Of a stretch of 64,000 bases of DNA, positions 52,961 to 61,389 are shown in pieces (position 1 is the stretch's first letter; the number at the start of each line of letters is the position of its first letter). This stretch comes from Planctomycetota bacterium. GTDB taxonomy: Bacteria; Planctomycetota; Phycisphaerae; Phycisphaerales; Zrk34. The stretch covers positions 62,001 through 126,000 of the forward strand of contig WGMD01000003.1 of the NCBI GenBank assembly GCA_016125255.1, read 5' to 3'. Below the pieces are notes generated by a model. The model ran no database searches. It was not told the origin of the DNA and saw only the letters and a program-made list of their open reading frames with translations. The position numbers and the translations under genes were made by a program.

Positions 52961-53080
52961 ATGACCAATGTCCAAGCACCAATGACCAAAGGAATGATCA
53001 AAGAACCAATGTCAAAATGAAAGGCCGCAGGCCGTTCCTTTATTGGTCATTGGTCATTGGTCATTGGTCATTGGTCATTT
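52961..53080. repeat. Dispersed ATTGGTCAT-type repeat, copy B
   Basis: Same layout and orientation as copy A (50495-50607), including AAGGCCGCAGGCCGTTCC in the centre, with five or so tandem ATTGGTC words at the right end. It ends beside the stop of the YmdB-type gene. Non-coding; two copies about 2.5 kb apart. Confidence 0.85.
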
Positions 53081-53081
53081 G

Positions 53082-53912
53082 CTAATCATCGGCCGCATCG
53101 GTAAACGGCGGGCGGGTCATGTCGGCTTTGCGTTCGACGCGTTCGATGCGGGTCGCCTTGCCGGCATCGTCGACTTCGATGTACACGCCGCAGAGCCGCG
53201 TGTCGCACTCGTCGCCGGCGACGTCGAAGGGGGCGGGCATGGCGGTGCTCATGAACTGCACGACGCGATCCTTCCGCCGCCCGAGGACCGAGTCGTAGGG
53301 TCCGCTCATGCCCAGGTCGCTGATGTAGGCCGTGCCGCCGGGGAGGATGCGGGCGTCGGCGGTGGGCGTATGGGTATGCGTGCCGACGACGGCGACGACG
53401 CGGCCGTCAAGATAATGAGCCAGCGCCATCTTCTCGCTTGTCGCCTCCGCGTGGATTTCGACGAGCACGCGGGCGTCGGGGCCGACGTGGTTCAGGAACG
53501 CGTCGGCGACGGCGAACGGGTCATCCGCCGAGGGGTTGTTGATGAACAGACGGCCCAGCAGCGTGATGACATGCAATTCCGCCCCGCTCGCTGCGGTGAG
53601 CTTCAACGACCGGTTACCCGCCGCGGAAGTCGGCAGATTGGCGGGACGGATGAGCTTCTCGCATTCGTGCATACGGGGGAGGATGTCCTTCTGCCGAAAG
53701 CAGTGGTCGCCGAGCGTCAGCCCGTCGAGCCCGTAGGCCAGGAGGCGCTGGTAGAGCGCGTGCGTGATCCCGCTGCCGCCGGCGATGTTCTCGGCGTTGG
53801 CGATGATCAGGTCCGGCTGGTACGTCGCCTTCAAATCGTCGATCTGCTGCTGCACGACGCGCCGACCGGGTTTGCCGACGATGTCACCGATCATGATGAA
53901 TTTCAAAGCCAT
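53082..53912 (-). CDS. YmdB-type metallophosphoesterase
   Basis: A 276-residue metallophosphoesterase of the YmdB family (TIGR00282-type), known in Bacillus as a cyclic-nucleotide phosphodiesterase affecting biofilm and multicellularity. Metal-binding motifs are MIGDIVGKPGRR, ANAENIAGGSG, LGDHCFR, VEIHAEATSEK and VVGTHTHTPTAD. It may work together with the diguanylate cyclase in signalling, but that link is only speculative. It faces away from the kinase-like gene and shares a 60-bp divergent region with it. Confidence 0.9.
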   Translation of the reverse strand: MALKFIMIGDIVGKPGRRVVQQQIDDLKATYQPDLIIANAENIAGGSGITHALYQRLLAYGLDGLTLGDHCFRQKDILPRMHECEKLIRPANLPTSAAGNRSLKLTAASGAELHVITLLGRLFINNPSADDPFAVADAFLNHVGPDARVLVEIHAEATSEKMALAHYLDGRVVAVVGTHTHTPTADARILPGGTAYISDLGMSGPYDSVLGRRKDRVVQFMSTAMPAPFDVAGDECDTRLCGVYIEVDDAGKATRIERVERKADMTRPPFTDAADD

Positions 53913-53972
53913 CGGGAAAGATTAGCACACGATCCGATGGCCCGCGAATGGCCCCGGTGATATCATGGCCCC

Positions 53973-55091
53973 ATGCGCGTCATCATGACCGGCCAGATCG
54001 GAACGGACAAGAAGCGTTACGTCGAGGCCGTGGCCTCCCTCGGCGGCGAACGCGGCAACCCCATCGACGTTTACCACGTCGGCGACCGAATGTACGCCGA
54101 GGCGCCGGATGTGAAGCCCGGACGCATTCTCGATCTGCCCCTCACCCGACTTCATTCCCTCCGCCGCGCCGCCTTCAAGGACATCATCAACGGCTCGGCG
54201 GATCAGGAAAACGTCATCGTCAATACGCACGCCACCTTCCGCTGGCGCCACGGCTTGTTCCGCGCGTTTGACTTCGATCAGATCAAGGCCTTCAAGCCCG
54301 ATGTCTTCATCTGCCTCGTCGACAACATCGAAGCCGTCTATCACCGCCTTCATGATGATCACGTCATCGACGCCACGCTCAAGGACCTGATGGTCTGGCG
54401 CGAGGAAGAGATCATGGCGACCGAGCTAGTCGCGCAGGCGATGGGCTGCGGGAACCACTTCTATGTGCTCAGCCGAGGGCGTGAGAAACCGACGATCGAG
54501 ACGGCGCTGCGCCTCGTGACCCGGCCGGACATGCGGCGGGTGTATCCGTCGTTCCCGATGAGCCATGTCATGGACATGCCCGCCGTGCTTCAGGAAATCG
54601 ACGCTTTCCGCGCCGAGCTGGCCAAGCATTTCATCGCCTTCGACCCCGGCGACGTCGATGAGAAGGTGCTGCTCGACAACGCCCTCGCGGCGGTCAAGCA
54701 GAGCGCCGAATTCATCCCCGCCCGCATTCTCGGAACCAATGACAAACCGCAACAGATCAACGTCTCCGTCAAGCAGGTGCTCGACATCGCCGGCGACGTC
54801 GATGGACAGATCTACGCGCGCGACTTCAAGCTCATCGACCAGTCGGACATGATCGTCTCGCTCGTCCCCGAACTGGCCAACGGCGTGCCGGGCCTGTCCA
54901 GCGGCGTGGAGCGCGAACTGCAACATGCTTTCGAGGGCTCCAAGGAAGTCTACGTCGTCTGGAAACCCAAGAAGAACCCCAGCCCGTTCATCACCGAAAC
55001 CAGCACCAAGTGGTTCCGCTCCACCGAAGAAGCCCTCGCATACTTTGAACAGCAGGGCATGTTCGCGGAGAAGAATCTCTTCGGGCATTAA
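53973..55091 (+). CDS. Adenylate-kinase-like domain fused to NDT-like domain
   Basis: A 372-residue soluble protein with two apparent modules. Residues 1-180 resemble archaeal-type adenylate kinases (VYHVGDRMY, NVIVNTHATFRW, LVDNIEAVYHRL, VWREEEIMATELVAQAMG) but the P-loop is degraded to GQIGTDKKR, lacking the GKS/T. The last 100 residues (YARDFKLIDQSDMIVSLVP, SSGVERELQHAFEGSKEVYVVWKP) resemble nucleoside 2-deoxyribosyltransferase or DUF4406 domains. Possibly a nucleotide sensor or salvage enzyme. The family was recognised by pattern, not by alignment. Confidence 0.65.
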   Translation: MRVIMTGQIGTDKKRYVEAVASLGGERGNPIDVYHVGDRMYAEAPDVKPGRILDLPLTRLHSLRRAAFKDIINGSADQENVIVNTHATFRWRHGLFRAFDFDQIKAFKPDVFICLVDNIEAVYHRLHDDHVIDATLKDLMVWREEEIMATELVAQAMGCGNHFYVLSRGREKPTIETALRLVTRPDMRRVYPSFPMSHVMDMPAVLQEIDAFRAELAKHFIAFDPGDVDEKVLLDNALAAVKQSAEFIPARILGTNDKPQQINVSVKQVLDIAGDVDGQIYARDFKLIDQSDMIVSLVPELANGVPGLSSGVERELQHAFEGSKEVYVVWKPKKNPSPFITETSTKWFRSTEEALAYFEQQGMFAEKNLFGH

Positions 55092-55129
55092 GTGATTTTG
55101 TAACCGCCCCCATATTTTTGGAGTGATCG

Positions 55130-56167
55130 ATGACCACGTCCCGTATGTTCCTCGCCGTCGTGATGCTGTCGCTTGGTTCGGCCCTCTTCGCCGCCCCGCC
55201 CGAGACGCTCAAGCTTTCGGACATCGCCAATCGCCCCGATCGTCTGCCCGAAACCGTCGTGCTCAACGCCGACTTCAACTTCACCGGCGGCGCTTCGGCC
55301 AAGAAGGGACAGACCGTGCAGGTGCTCGAATTCAACGGCGGGGAAGTCGTCGTCAATGCGGGCAATGATCTGGTCTTCGGCGTGAGCCCGGCGCAGTGCG
55401 ACCTGCTCGACGCCGCCAACAAGGTCTGGGCCAAGCTCACCCCCGAGCAGCGCGCCATCGAACCCGCAACCCTCCTCAAGGACCCCTCGCTCTGGCCGGA
55501 AAAAGCCATGTGCAAGAACGGCTTCAATCTCAACGGCGGCGTGAACCTTCCGCCCAACGGCGAGTACGAAGTCGTCGCCGTGCTGCCCGAAGGCGTCTCG
55601 CTCTATTCGCGCGAGCACAAGGCCGGACTCATCGCCGACCTCGTCCAGACCGACCTGATCGCGCGGGCGCGTCAGCGCGTGCTCCTCGCCCCCGAAGCGC
55701 GCTCCTCGCGCATCGTCAATGCGCTCAAGCAGACGAACATGGTCACCGCCGACGGCAAGCCCTTCGAGATGACGGCCCTAGATCACGGCAAAGTGTTCGC
55801 CCTCTACTTCGGCGCAAGCTGGTGCCCGCCCTGCCGGCACTTCTCCCCGAGCTTCGTCAAGTTCGTCAGCTCCGTCGCCGCGGCCAATCCGAACCTCGTC
55901 GTCGTGCTCATGAGCAATGATGAGAAGGACGCGGACATGCTCAAATACATGCAGGACGAAAAGATGCCCTTCCCAGCCGTGACGCTCGCCTCGCTCAACA
56001 CCTCGCCCGTTCTTCTGACCTATGTCCACGGCGCGATCCCGCAGCTCGCCATCGTCGACCGTGACGGTCGACTCCTCAGCGACTGCTACGACCGCGGACG
56101 ATACATCAACCCCGAAAAGCCCCTCGCTGCCCTGAGCAAACTGCTCGACACCGGCGCCGCAAAATAA
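55130..56167 (+). CDS. Exported thioredoxin-like protein with WCPPC
   Basis: A 345-residue exported protein: signal peptide FLAVVMLSLGSALFA, a beta-rich 150-residue N-terminal region (LKLSDIANRPDRLPETVVL), and a C-terminal thioredoxin fold of the nucleoredoxin/tryparedoxin type with active site ALYFGASWCPPCRHFSPSF. A TYVHGAIPQLAIVDRDGRLLS segment includes the cis-Pro. It could handle envelope disulfides or cytochrome c maturation. A GGAG six bases before the ATG at 55130 supports the start. Confidence 0.85.
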   Translation: MTTSRMFLAVVMLSLGSALFAAPPETLKLSDIANRPDRLPETVVLNADFNFTGGASAKKGQTVQVLEFNGGEVVVNAGNDLVFGVSPAQCDLLDAANKVWAKLTPEQRAIEPATLLKDPSLWPEKAMCKNGFNLNGGVNLPPNGEYEVVAVLPEGVSLYSREHKAGLIADLVQTDLIARARQRVLLAPEARSSRIVNALKQTNMVTADGKPFEMTALDHGKVFALYFGASWCPPCRHFSPSFVKFVSSVAAANPNLVVVLMSNDEKDADMLKYMQDEKMPFPAVTLASLNTSPVLLTYVHGAIPQLAIVDRDGRLLSDCYDRGRYINPEKPLAALSKLLDTGAAK

Positions 56168-56364
56168 CGCCACGTGGGTTTTGCATCACCTTTCCCTGGC
56201 AGGGACATGATGCACAAATCGCCTTCATGCGTGCGGCGTTGAGGCGAGGTTTGGCGGTGATGCGGCGGAGGCTCGAGCAATCGCGCATCATGTTCCCTTA
56301 AGGGAGTGGTCGCCGAGCCGAGGGCTCGCTTGTGATGTCAGCACGACGCGGGTACGTTTGCATC
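56168..56364. other. Intergenic region ahead of symporter gene
   Basis: About 200 bp with a TTCCCTTAAGGGAGT palindrome near 56292 and a small GAGCC/GGCTC hairpin near 56316-56328. No gene or recognisable promoter pair seen. Confidence 0.4.
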
Positions 56365-57726
56365 ATGACCGACGCTTCCAATGCTTCGACTTCGCCCAAA
56401 CCGGGCGGCGCGTGGGTGCTGACGCTGCTGATTCTCGCCGGGCTCGTCGTCGGCGGCATCGTCGGCGAACTGCTCTTCCGACACTACGAAGGCCACGTCC
56501 CGGCGGGCCTGCTCGAAGCGTTTTCGTTCATCGGATCGACCGTCTTCATGGGCCTTTTGAAAATGGTCCTCGTGCCGCTCGTCGGCTCCAGCGTCGTCGT
56601 CGGCGTCGCCTCCATCGGCGACCCCGCCCAACTCGGTCGCGTCGGCGGGTGGACACTGCTCTACTACTTTTCCACGATGGCGATCGCCGTCATCCTCGGC
56701 GTCATCCTCGTCACCGCGCTGGCCCCCGGTGATCCGAATCACGACGGCACCGGCATCGGGGCCGCCATTATCCAGCAGGGCGAATCCGCCTACGCGCAGG
56801 AGTCGGGCTCCAAACGCGAGCACATCGAATCGACCGGCAAGGGCGGTATCCTCGGCGCATTCAAAAACATCGCGTCACAGATGATCCCCGACAACCCGCT
56901 CGGCGCGGCGGCCGACGGTCAGCTCCTGCCGGTCATCGCCTTCTCATTGGTCCTCGGCATCGTGCTGACCGTGATCGGCCCGGCGGGCAAGCCGCTGATC
57001 GCCGTCAGCGAAGCGCTCTTTGTCGCCATGATGAAACTCGTGGAGTGGATTCTCTGGCTCGCGCCAGTCGGCGTGACGGCGCTGGTGGCGTGGACGGTGG
57101 CGCGGATCGGGCTGGCGAGTCTGGGCGGGCCGCTGATGATCTATGTCATTACCGTGCTGGCGGGGCTTTTCATTCATGGCGTCATCACGCTGCCGTTGAT
57201 TCTCTTCGTGTTCGGCCGGACGAATCCTTATGTGTTCATGAACCGGATGCGCGAGGCGCTGATGACGGCGTTCGGCACGGATTCGAGCAGCGCGACGCTG
57301 CCGGTCACGATCGAATGCGCCGAAAAGCTCGGCGGATGCTCCCGGCGGGCGAGCCGCTTCGTGCTCCCGCTGGGCGCGACGATCAACATGGACGGCACCG
57401 CGCTGTATGAAGCCGTCGCGGTCGTTTTTTTGTTTCAGTGCTACGGGATTCACCTGGGCCCCGTCGAACTGGGCATCATCGTCATCACCGCCACCCTCGC
57501 CGCCGTCGGCGCCGCGGGCATCCCCTCCGCCGGTTTGGTCACGATGGTCATCGTCGTCGAAGCGGTGAACAATTCACTGGGCGGCGAAAAACATTTACCT
57601 CTCGCGGCGGTGGGCATCATCCTCGGCATCGACCGCCTGCTGGATATGTGCCGCACCGTGGTCAACGTCTGGGGCGACGCCGTGGGCGCGAAGATCATTA
57701 CGCGGATCGCGCCGGACAGCGAGTGA
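56365..57726 (+). CDS. Dicarboxylate/amino acid:cation (DAACS) symporter
   Basis: A 453-residue member of the glutamate/C4-dicarboxylate Na+/H+ symporter family (GltP/DctA type). Eight membrane helices and two re-entrant loops are implied; the signatures are FGTDSSSATLPVTIE (HP1), INMDGTALYEAVAVVF (helix 7 NMDGT) and AGIPSAGLVTMVIVVEA (HP2), with DRLLDMCRTVVNVWGDA at helix 8. It imports glutamate, aspartate or dicarboxylates. The ATG at 56365 was chosen. The stop is 3 bp before the next gene. Confidence 0.94.
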   Translation: MTDASNASTSPKPGGAWVLTLLILAGLVVGGIVGELLFRHYEGHVPAGLLEAFSFIGSTVFMGLLKMVLVPLVGSSVVVGVASIGDPAQLGRVGGWTLLYYFSTMAIAVILGVILVTALAPGDPNHDGTGIGAAIIQQGESAYAQESGSKREHIESTGKGGILGAFKNIASQMIPDNPLGAAADGQLLPVIAFSLVLGIVLTVIGPAGKPLIAVSEALFVAMMKLVEWILWLAPVGVTALVAWTVARIGLASLGGPLMIYVITVLAGLFIHGVITLPLILFVFGRTNPYVFMNRMREALMTAFGTDSSSATLPVTIECAEKLGGCSRRASRFVLPLGATINMDGTALYEAVAVVFLFQCYGIHLGPVELGIIVITATLAAVGAAGIPSAGLVTMVIVVEAVNNSLGGEKHLPLAAVGIILGIDRLLDMCRTVVNVWGDAVGAKIITRIAPDSE

Positions 57727-57729
57727 GCT

Positions 57730-58323
57730 ATGCGTGACGACCGATTCAACGAAGCGATCCGCCTCATCGACGCCGAGAACGCGCAGGATCCGTCGCGCGA
57801 GTTGGAGGGCGACATCGGGTATCCGGCGGCGTTGCTCTATTCGATGCGGATGACGCAGGGACTGGCGGCGTTTGCGCCGGGGGCGGCGGAGCATTTGAAG
57901 ATCGCGGCGAGGGCGCAGCACATTCGCCGATGGGACCGGCCGCGCGAGATGTATGAGCTGGACCGCAAGGGTTATCACCTTTGGCGCACGAGTCTGTATG
58001 AATATCACGCGGATGTGACGGAGAAAATCCTGCGGCAGGTCGGCTATGACGAGGCGACGATCGGGTGCGTGCGCGATCTATTGATGAAGAAGCGGATCAA
58101 GAGCGATCCGGACATGCAGGCGCTCGAGGATGTCATCTGCCTCGTGTTTCTGCGGTACTACTTTGACGACTTCGCGGCAGAGCACGAGGATGCGAAGGTG
58201 ATCACGATATTGCAGAGGACATGGAACAAGATGAGCGAAACGGGACACGCGGCGGCGATGAAACTGCCGCTCAGTGAAAAAGCCCAGCGTCTGATTTCTC
58301 AGGCGCTGGGCTCGGGTTTGTGA
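57730..58323 (+). CDS. DUF4202 family protein
   Basis: A 197-residue cytoplasmic protein matching DUF4202: DRFNEAIRLIDAENAQDP, GYPAALLYSMRMT, RAQHIRRWDRPREMY, GYHLWRTSLYEYHA and LEDVICLVFLRYYF with KVITILQRTWNKMS. The conserved His residues (AQHIRRW, YHAD) suggest an HD-like metal-binding helical fold, but no activity is known. It follows the symporter directly and may be co-transcribed. Confidence 0.85.
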   Translation: MRDDRFNEAIRLIDAENAQDPSRELEGDIGYPAALLYSMRMTQGLAAFAPGAAEHLKIAARAQHIRRWDRPREMYELDRKGYHLWRTSLYEYHADVTEKILRQVGYDEATIGCVRDLLMKKRIKSDPDMQALEDVICLVFLRYYFDDFAAEHEDAKVITILQRTWNKMSETGHAAAMKLPLSEKAQRLISQALGSGL

Positions 58324-58339
58324 AGATGAACGGAAAGGG

Positions 58340-58738
58340 TCAGTTCGATCCCTTGCGGGCGCGGCGGCTGAGCATCACGGCAGCGCCGAGGCCGACGAGG
58401 GCGAGCGAAGCGGGCTCGGGCACCGGCGTCGTGCCGGGGGGCACCATGTCGCAGGGCGGATTGTGCGGCTCTTCGCAGACCGGCGGGAGGTTGCAGTCGG
58501 GCAGGTGATGCTGGAAGCACTGCGGCGGATCATTGTCGCCGGGCTGCTGCGGCGGATCGCAGCGACGGTGATGACGATGGCAGGTGTCGTCGGTCACGGG
58601 GGGCTGGCAGTGGGGCGTGGGCGGGGGATCGGACGGCTCTTCTTCGAAGAAGAAGGCGTGTGCGTTCGTCGCGCTCATCGCCACCATCATCACGCCGCCG
58701 AGCAGCATCAGTCGCATCATGTTCCGGGAGGTCTTCAT
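58340..58738 (-). CDS. Short PEP-CTERM protein rich in Cys, His and Pro
   Basis: A 132-residue exported protein. After the signal peptide (MMRLMLLGGVMMVAMSATNAHA) comes a mature segment of about 75 residues dominated by Pro, Cys and His, including HCQPP, DTCHRHHRRCDPP, QCFQHH and PPCDMVPPG (seven Cys). The C-terminus has the sorting signal VPEPASLALVGLGAAVML followed by RRARKG, handled by an exosortase. It may be a metal-binding or cross-linkable surface peptide. Start ATG at 58738 with AAGGA about 10 bp upstream. Confidence 0.82.
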   Translation of the reverse strand: MKTSRNMMRLMLLGGVMMVAMSATNAHAFFFEEEPSDPPPTPHCQPPVTDDTCHRHHRRCDPPQQPGDNDPPQCFQHHLPDCNLPPVCEEPHNPPCDMVPPGTTPVPEPASLALVGLGAAVMLSRRARKGSN

Positions 58739-58941
58739 GGGCTCATCTTCCTTTGGAGTGAAGGTCGTCGGGTCAGTGCATGGAACATACCCCACGCCCG
58801 AAGCGCGACAAATCTTTTGGACGATGAGCTTCAAAAAACGCCGCGGGACGCTTGCGCAATGCACATCACCGGCGCAACCGTTACAGACGGCGCGCCGGAG
58901 AGGCGTTATCGAGACATTGCGAGGCCGCGAGCGGCGGGGAA

Positions 58942-59262
58942 TTACTTGAACGAGCAGACGTACTCTGCGATGCCGGCGTCGACGGCGATGTCGAACCCGC
59001 TCTTGCCGGGGACGTGAAACGTCTGCCCCGCGGCGTAGGTCTTCCATTCGCTGTGCCCATCGAGCTTCACGCGGCATGCACCAGCGGTGATGTCCATCTG
59101 CTCCGACGCATCGGTGCCGAAGTGGTACGACCCGGCATAGATGAGCCCGAGCGTGATCTTGGCCCCCGCGGCGGTGAGGATGGTGTGACTGACGACCTTG
59201 CCGTCGAAATAGACGTTGGCTTTGGCGACGGCGGTGACATTGGCGAACTGGTTCTGCGACAC
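58942..59262 (-). CDS. ppnP: Pyrimidine/purine nucleoside phosphorylase PpnP
   Basis: A 106-residue cupin of the DUF1255/PpnP family, which phosphorolyses several nucleosides. NVYFDGKVVSHTI, GLIYAGSYHFGTDASEQMDI, GACRVKLDGHSEWKTY and FHVPGKSGFDIAV are the recognised strands, closing with EYVCSFK. A GTG at 59262 with AGGAG 7 bp upstream is preferred to the ATG at 59289; it gives the family's usual size. It is the last gene of the operon following the membrane protein. Confidence 0.88.
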   Translation of the reverse strand: MSQNQFANVTAVAKANVYFDGKVVSHTILTAAGAKITLGLIYAGSYHFGTDASEQMDITAGACRVKLDGHSEWKTYAAGQTFHVPGKSGFDIAVDAGIAEYVCSFK

Positions 59263-59288
59263 GGGAAGCTCCTGAGAATGGGCAGGCA

Positions 59289-60119
59289 TTATACCGGCGT
59301 CGCGTCCGGGGCCAATGGGCTTGTCGCGGTGTGGTAGCGGTCCAGGTCGAAGAGTCCGGCGGCGGCGAGCAGGGCGAGGTTGGCGAAGAGCATCGGTGCC
59401 AGCGGCGGTGGGCCGAAGACGATATTGTCCCACAGCGACCCCGCCGGTCCGATCCGGATCGCCCACAGATGCAGCGCCGCCCCGACGAGGCCGACGGCGA
59501 TCTGTGCCGCCATCACCAGCAGGCAGATCCGCAGATACTCCCGCCGGGCCGGCGCGACGACCGCCACGAGAAGGAAGCCGACGGCGAAGGCCGCGCTGAT
59601 GACCGGGATCCATTCCGCACGACGAAAGAATCCGTTCTGGGCATGGTCCAACAGACCCAGCGCGAAATTGCCCACGAAACCCGCCATCGCCAAAAACACG
59701 ATCCATCGCCCCCATTGCTCCCGCCGCTCGTCCACCATCCGGACCATCAGCAGCAGCAGCCCCAGCCCCGTGTACGCCAATGGTGCGACGAACGGCGCGC
59801 TGTACACCAGACTCTTGAGCGTCATCCGCGCAAAAAACTGACTCTCCAGATGCAGCATCATGCCCGTGAGCCCGACCGCGACCGCGCTCCATGCGATCAG
59901 ATATTTCAGCGCCGCGCCGACCCGCCCGCCGCCGATCATCGCCCCCGCCAGCAGCACCGACCCGGCGATCGAAAACGCCAGCGGGGCCCACTCCGCGCGG
60001 TCGGCGAATCTGTTGACCGAATGCGCGATGCGGATATCGGCCGCCAGTACGGCGAGGTTCAACAGCACGAACCACTCGATGGCGGGCACGCGCCAGCGCG
60101 CCCACGGATCATTGGACAT
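59289..60119 (-). CDS. Polytopic membrane protein associated with octaheme cytochrome
   Basis: A 276-residue integral membrane protein with about eight helices (EWFVLLNLAVLAADI, FSIAGSVLLAGAMI, LIAWSAVAVGLTGMM, PLAYTGLGLLLLMV, WIVFLAMAGFVGNFALGLL, ISAAFAVGFLLVAVV, LLVMAAQIAVGLVGAAL, LFANLALLAAAGLF). His residues within or near helices (MLHLESQFF, LDHAQNGFF, ALHLWAIR) could bind heme or quinone. Its start overlaps the octaheme gene's end by 11 bp. It is likely the quinone-side partner of that cytochrome (inference). Confidence 0.72.
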   Translation of the reverse strand: MSNDPWARWRVPAIEWFVLLNLAVLAADIRIAHSVNRFADRAEWAPLAFSIAGSVLLAGAMIGGGRVGAALKYLIAWSAVAVGLTGMMLHLESQFFARMTLKSLVYSAPFVAPLAYTGLGLLLLMVRMVDERREQWGRWIVFLAMAGFVGNFALGLLDHAQNGFFRRAEWIPVISAAFAVGFLLVAVVAPARREYLRICLLVMAAQIAVGLVGAALHLWAIRIGPAGSLWDNIVFGPPPLAPMLFANLALLAAAGLFDLDRYHTATSPLAPDATPV

Positions 60120-61347
60120 GGGACTTCCCGGCTCGCAGGTCCTGCGCCATGTGCTCCAGCTCGACCGCCTTGTTGAGCAGTTCGTAGTTGCCGTGCCACT
60201 GCACGAAATCCGCGCCGCCCATGAACGCGCCGTGCTTGGCGGTCCGCCCGAAGTAGTGCCACAGGTCGAAGTACACGAACTCGATCGGCTCGTCGAACGG
60301 CGTCTTGCTCAGCAGCCCGTCGGCGTAAAGGCCGTCCATGAGTTTCGTCGCCGCGCGAACCTTCTCGTTCGTCGATGCGACCACGACCTCCGCGTCGGCA
60401 TAAAACTGGTCGACGCTCGGCTTGGTGTGGCACTTGAGGCACAACTCCTTCATGTGCGCCTGGCCCTGCTCATAACCCGGCCGCTTCTCGCTCACCGGGG
60501 CGAAAAGCCAGTACGAAAGCCGCTCGGTGACGTCGTGAGTGACGTTCATGCCCTCGAGCCCCGACATGTGGCACGTCGCACACGTCGGCACGGGCATGTC
60601 GGCCGTGGTGAGCATCTTCGGCCGCGCATCGAGATTCATCCGATCCTGCTCGATGGCGAAGAGCACGCCGTGCTTGGACTCGGTGTAAATTTCCAGTTGC
60701 GAATGATCCGGGCCCATGTGGCACTGGCCGCAGGTCTGCGGCTGCCGCGCCAGGCGGACGGAGGTCTGATGGCGGGCGTGACACTGCGTGCAGGTGCCGA
60801 TCGATCCGTCGGGGTTGGGTTTGCCGATGGCGTGACAGACCATGCAGCCCTTGGTCTGTGCGCCGCCGCCTTCCATGAGCGAGAGCGTGTTTTCACCGCG
60901 CTTCACCGCGCCGGGGTGATGTTTTTCGGCGAAGGCGATCTGCTCGGCGGTGAAGTCCCCTTCGCCGCGCACCGCCGCCCACGCCGGGGCGGCATGACGC
61001 GATCGCATGAACTGATCGTGCTCGGTCGGATGGCAGAGTTTGCAGTTGGCGCTGGTCAGATGGCGCGCGATAGTGAATCCGCGATGCTCCATCGGCTCCT
61101 GTCCGTCGGCCGGGCGATGGCAGTCGATGCAGTTGATGCCCGCCGCGGCGTGTCGGCTCTGCTCGTACTGGTGCACGACCGCCGAGGTTTCGCGGATGTG
61201 GCACTCGGCGCACTTGCCCGAGGCGCGGACGAACGAAGCGCTGGGCTGCGCCGTGTCGATGGCCGGTCGGTGTCTGTTGATGAGCAGCGCGGCGACGATC
61301 AGACTCGATCCGATGAACACAGCGATGAACACGTTTCGAAACGGCAT
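60109..61347 (-). CDS. HAO-like octaheme cytochrome c
   Basis: A 412-residue membrane-anchored cytochrome: one N-terminal helix (FIAVFIGSSLIVAALLI) then eight CXXCH motifs (Cys at 46, 73, 102, 168, 186, 206, 256, 303). The motifs GPDHSQLEIYTESKHG, ATCHMSGLEGMNVTHDV and the C-terminal FGRTAKHGAFMGGADFVQWHG match the hydroxylamine oxidoreductase/octaheme reductase family. Position 381 in DFVQWHG is Phe where I would expect the heme-crosslinking Tyr of oxidative HAO, so a reductive role is possible. The ATG at 61347 is chosen. It lies 42 bp after the siroheme-decarboxylase-like gene. Confidence 0.85.
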   Translation of the reverse strand: MPFRNVFIAVFIGSSLIVAALLINRHRPAIDTAQPSASFVRASGKCAECHIRETSAVVHQYEQSRHAAAGINCIDCHRPADGQEPMEHRGFTIARHLTSANCKLCHPTEHDQFMRSRHAAPAWAAVRGEGDFTAEQIAFAEKHHPGAVKRGENTLSLMEGGGAQTKGCMVCHAIGKPNPDGSIGTCTQCHARHQTSVRLARQPQTCGQCHMGPDHSQLEIYTESKHGVLFAIEQDRMNLDARPKMLTTADMPVPTCATCHMSGLEGMNVTHDVTERLSYWLFAPVSEKRPGYEQGQAHMKELCLKCHTKPSVDQFYADAEVVVASTNEKVRAATKLMDGLYADGLLSKTPFDEPIEFVYFDLWHYFGRTAKHGAFMGGADFVQWHGNYELLNKAVELEHMAQDLRAGKSHVQ

Positions 61348-61389
61348 GCGACCGCCCCTTGTCGACAGGCCTCCCCGCACATCAATAGA

